A model generated the notes under the pieces. The model saw nothing but the letters and a program-made list of their open reading frames with translations. It ran no database searches and had not been told where the DNA came from. A DNA stretch of 6,690 bases from Pseudomonadota bacterium (lineage in GTDB: Bacteria; Pseudomonadota; Gammaproteobacteria; JAKAQQ01). Position 1 is the stretch's first letter. Each line of letters starts with the position of its first letter. The position numbers were made by a program, and so were the translations under genes. Below are positions 6,184 to 6,690 of the stretch, piece after piece. The stretch is from assembly GCA_021852325.1 (NCBI GenBank), contig JAJZNM010000167.1, forward strand, positions 1 to 6,690, in the 5' to 3' direction.

Positions 6184-6214
6184 GGGATTTCGAACGCCAA
6201 TCTAGCGATGTCCC
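6184..6214 (+). promoter_or_regulatory. Candidate 5' leader hairpin
   Basis: GGGATTTCG (6184-6192) can pair with CGATGTCCC (6206-6214), eight pairs including one G-U and one T/T mismatch, around a 13-nt loop. It lies at the start of the predicted leader of the downstream gene, where a stem often stabilises mRNA. It resembles no riboswitch class that I recognise. Confidence 0.25.
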
Positions 6215-6264
6215 GTGATATCAATGATTTATGCAGTTAGAATCCAAAAATCGGGAGAAACGTC

Positions 6265-6690
6265 ATGCGTGACTCGAAGCGAACTGCAAGATTTGTCTTG
6301 CTAATGGTGCCCATGCTGTCCATGCTGTTCATGGTCCCGCTCGCGGCACATGCGGCATCTGGACTCTATTCAAAGACAACCATCATGACCGAGCCCGCAC
6401 CAGGGGCTGGAAACGAATACGGCTATGGTGGTGCCTGCGATGGCAATGTTGCCCTTTCCGACAATGGATCGGTGGCCGTCGTGGGTGCCCCCTTTGCCCC
6501 GGTCGGATCCAACGCCTCGGCCGGGAAGGTTTATTTTTACCAGTATGCCAATAACTCATGGAAGGAAGTCCAGGCGATATCCGACCCGGGGGGTGCCAGC
6601 GGCGATGATTTCGGGCTCTGCATCGTCCTCTCGGCCAACGGAACGAGTGCCCTGATCGGCTCCGCTGCCCCGGGCTCCGGAGAGCGTGGT
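6265..6690 (+). CDS. Exported FG-GAP/beta-propeller-like protein, 5' part
   Basis: This is an open frame of 142 codons that continues past the right edge without a stop. It opens with a clear Sec signal peptide: basic start MRDSKRTARF, a methionine- and leucine-rich core, and a cleavage site after AHA (residue 30). The mature part shows repeats of the integrin-alpha/FG-GAP kind. NVALSDNGSVAVVGAP (61-76) and IVLSANGTSALIGSA (120-134) are two copies of one blade motif. Between them are AGKVYFYQYANNSWKEVQ (86-103) and SDPGGASGDDFG (106-117), the usual strand and turn sequence of this family. The start is supported by GGGAG (6253-6257), 7 nt before the ATG, and by the strong promoter upstream. 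Such proteins are secreted or surface-exposed, and their ligands are mostly unknown. The first codons are more AT-rich than the other genes. The full length, number of blades and any C-terminal anchor lie outside the window. Confidence 0.8.
   Translation, partial: MRDSKRTARFVLLMVPMLSMLFMVPLAAHAASGLYSKTTIMTEPAPGAGNEYGYGGACDGNVALSDNGSVAVVGAPFAPVGSNASAGKVYFYQYANNSWKEVQAISDPGGASGDDFGLCIVLSANGTSALIGSAAPGSGERG

Noticed and set aside
5678..6224. Overlapping minus-strand frames after thiC
   Set aside because: They start in the gap and run into thiC antisense, with no RBS, no family motif and shadow-like composition.

Overview
This GC-rich window looks like ordinary proteobacterial chromosome, most likely from the gammaproteobacteria or a close relative. 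Supporting this are a TolC-type efflux exit duct, the TolC-linked kind of isoaspartyl methyltransferase, a long-form ThiC and a proteobacterial inward-rectifier (KirBac-type) potassium channel. I cannot name the genus from this sequence alone.

Layout from left to right. Positions 1-311 carry no convincing gene, but include an inverted repeat and a hairpin just past the tolC stop. On the minus strand, pcm (1853-2527) and then tolC (312-1706) form a gene pair, separated by a 146-nt gap with a plausible internal promoter. The plus strand then takes over from a divergent start region. A KirBac-type channel gene (2638-3546) is preceded by a short leader ORF with a strong ribosome binding site and a GGATCC hairpin. 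A gene-free stretch follows (3547-3887) with two strong inverted-repeat structures. Next comes a textbook TPP riboswitch (about 3917-3996) controlling thiC (4055-5917). After a second gene-free stretch, a near-consensus sigma-70 promoter (6138-6166) drives a secreted FG-GAP/beta-propeller-like protein that starts at 6265 and runs off the right end.

The genes do not form a single pathway. thiC makes the thiamine pyrimidine and is fed back on by TPP through its leader. tolC forms the outer-membrane channel for efflux pumps and type I secretion. pcm belongs to the protein-repair methyltransferase fold, but its active-site segment is altered. The channel passes K+ across the inner membrane. The last gene encodes an exported protein of unknown role. 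From memory, tolC and thiC are neighbours in some gammaproteobacteria such as Pseudomonas, so the channel may be an insertion into an older tolC/pcm-thiC neighbourhood.

I see no clear new multi-gene system. The items most worth a second look are the structured RNA-like or MITE-like segment at 3589-3706, the short leader ORF plus hairpin before the channel, the excess of GATC/GGATCC words, and the promoter and long leader of the exported propeller protein.
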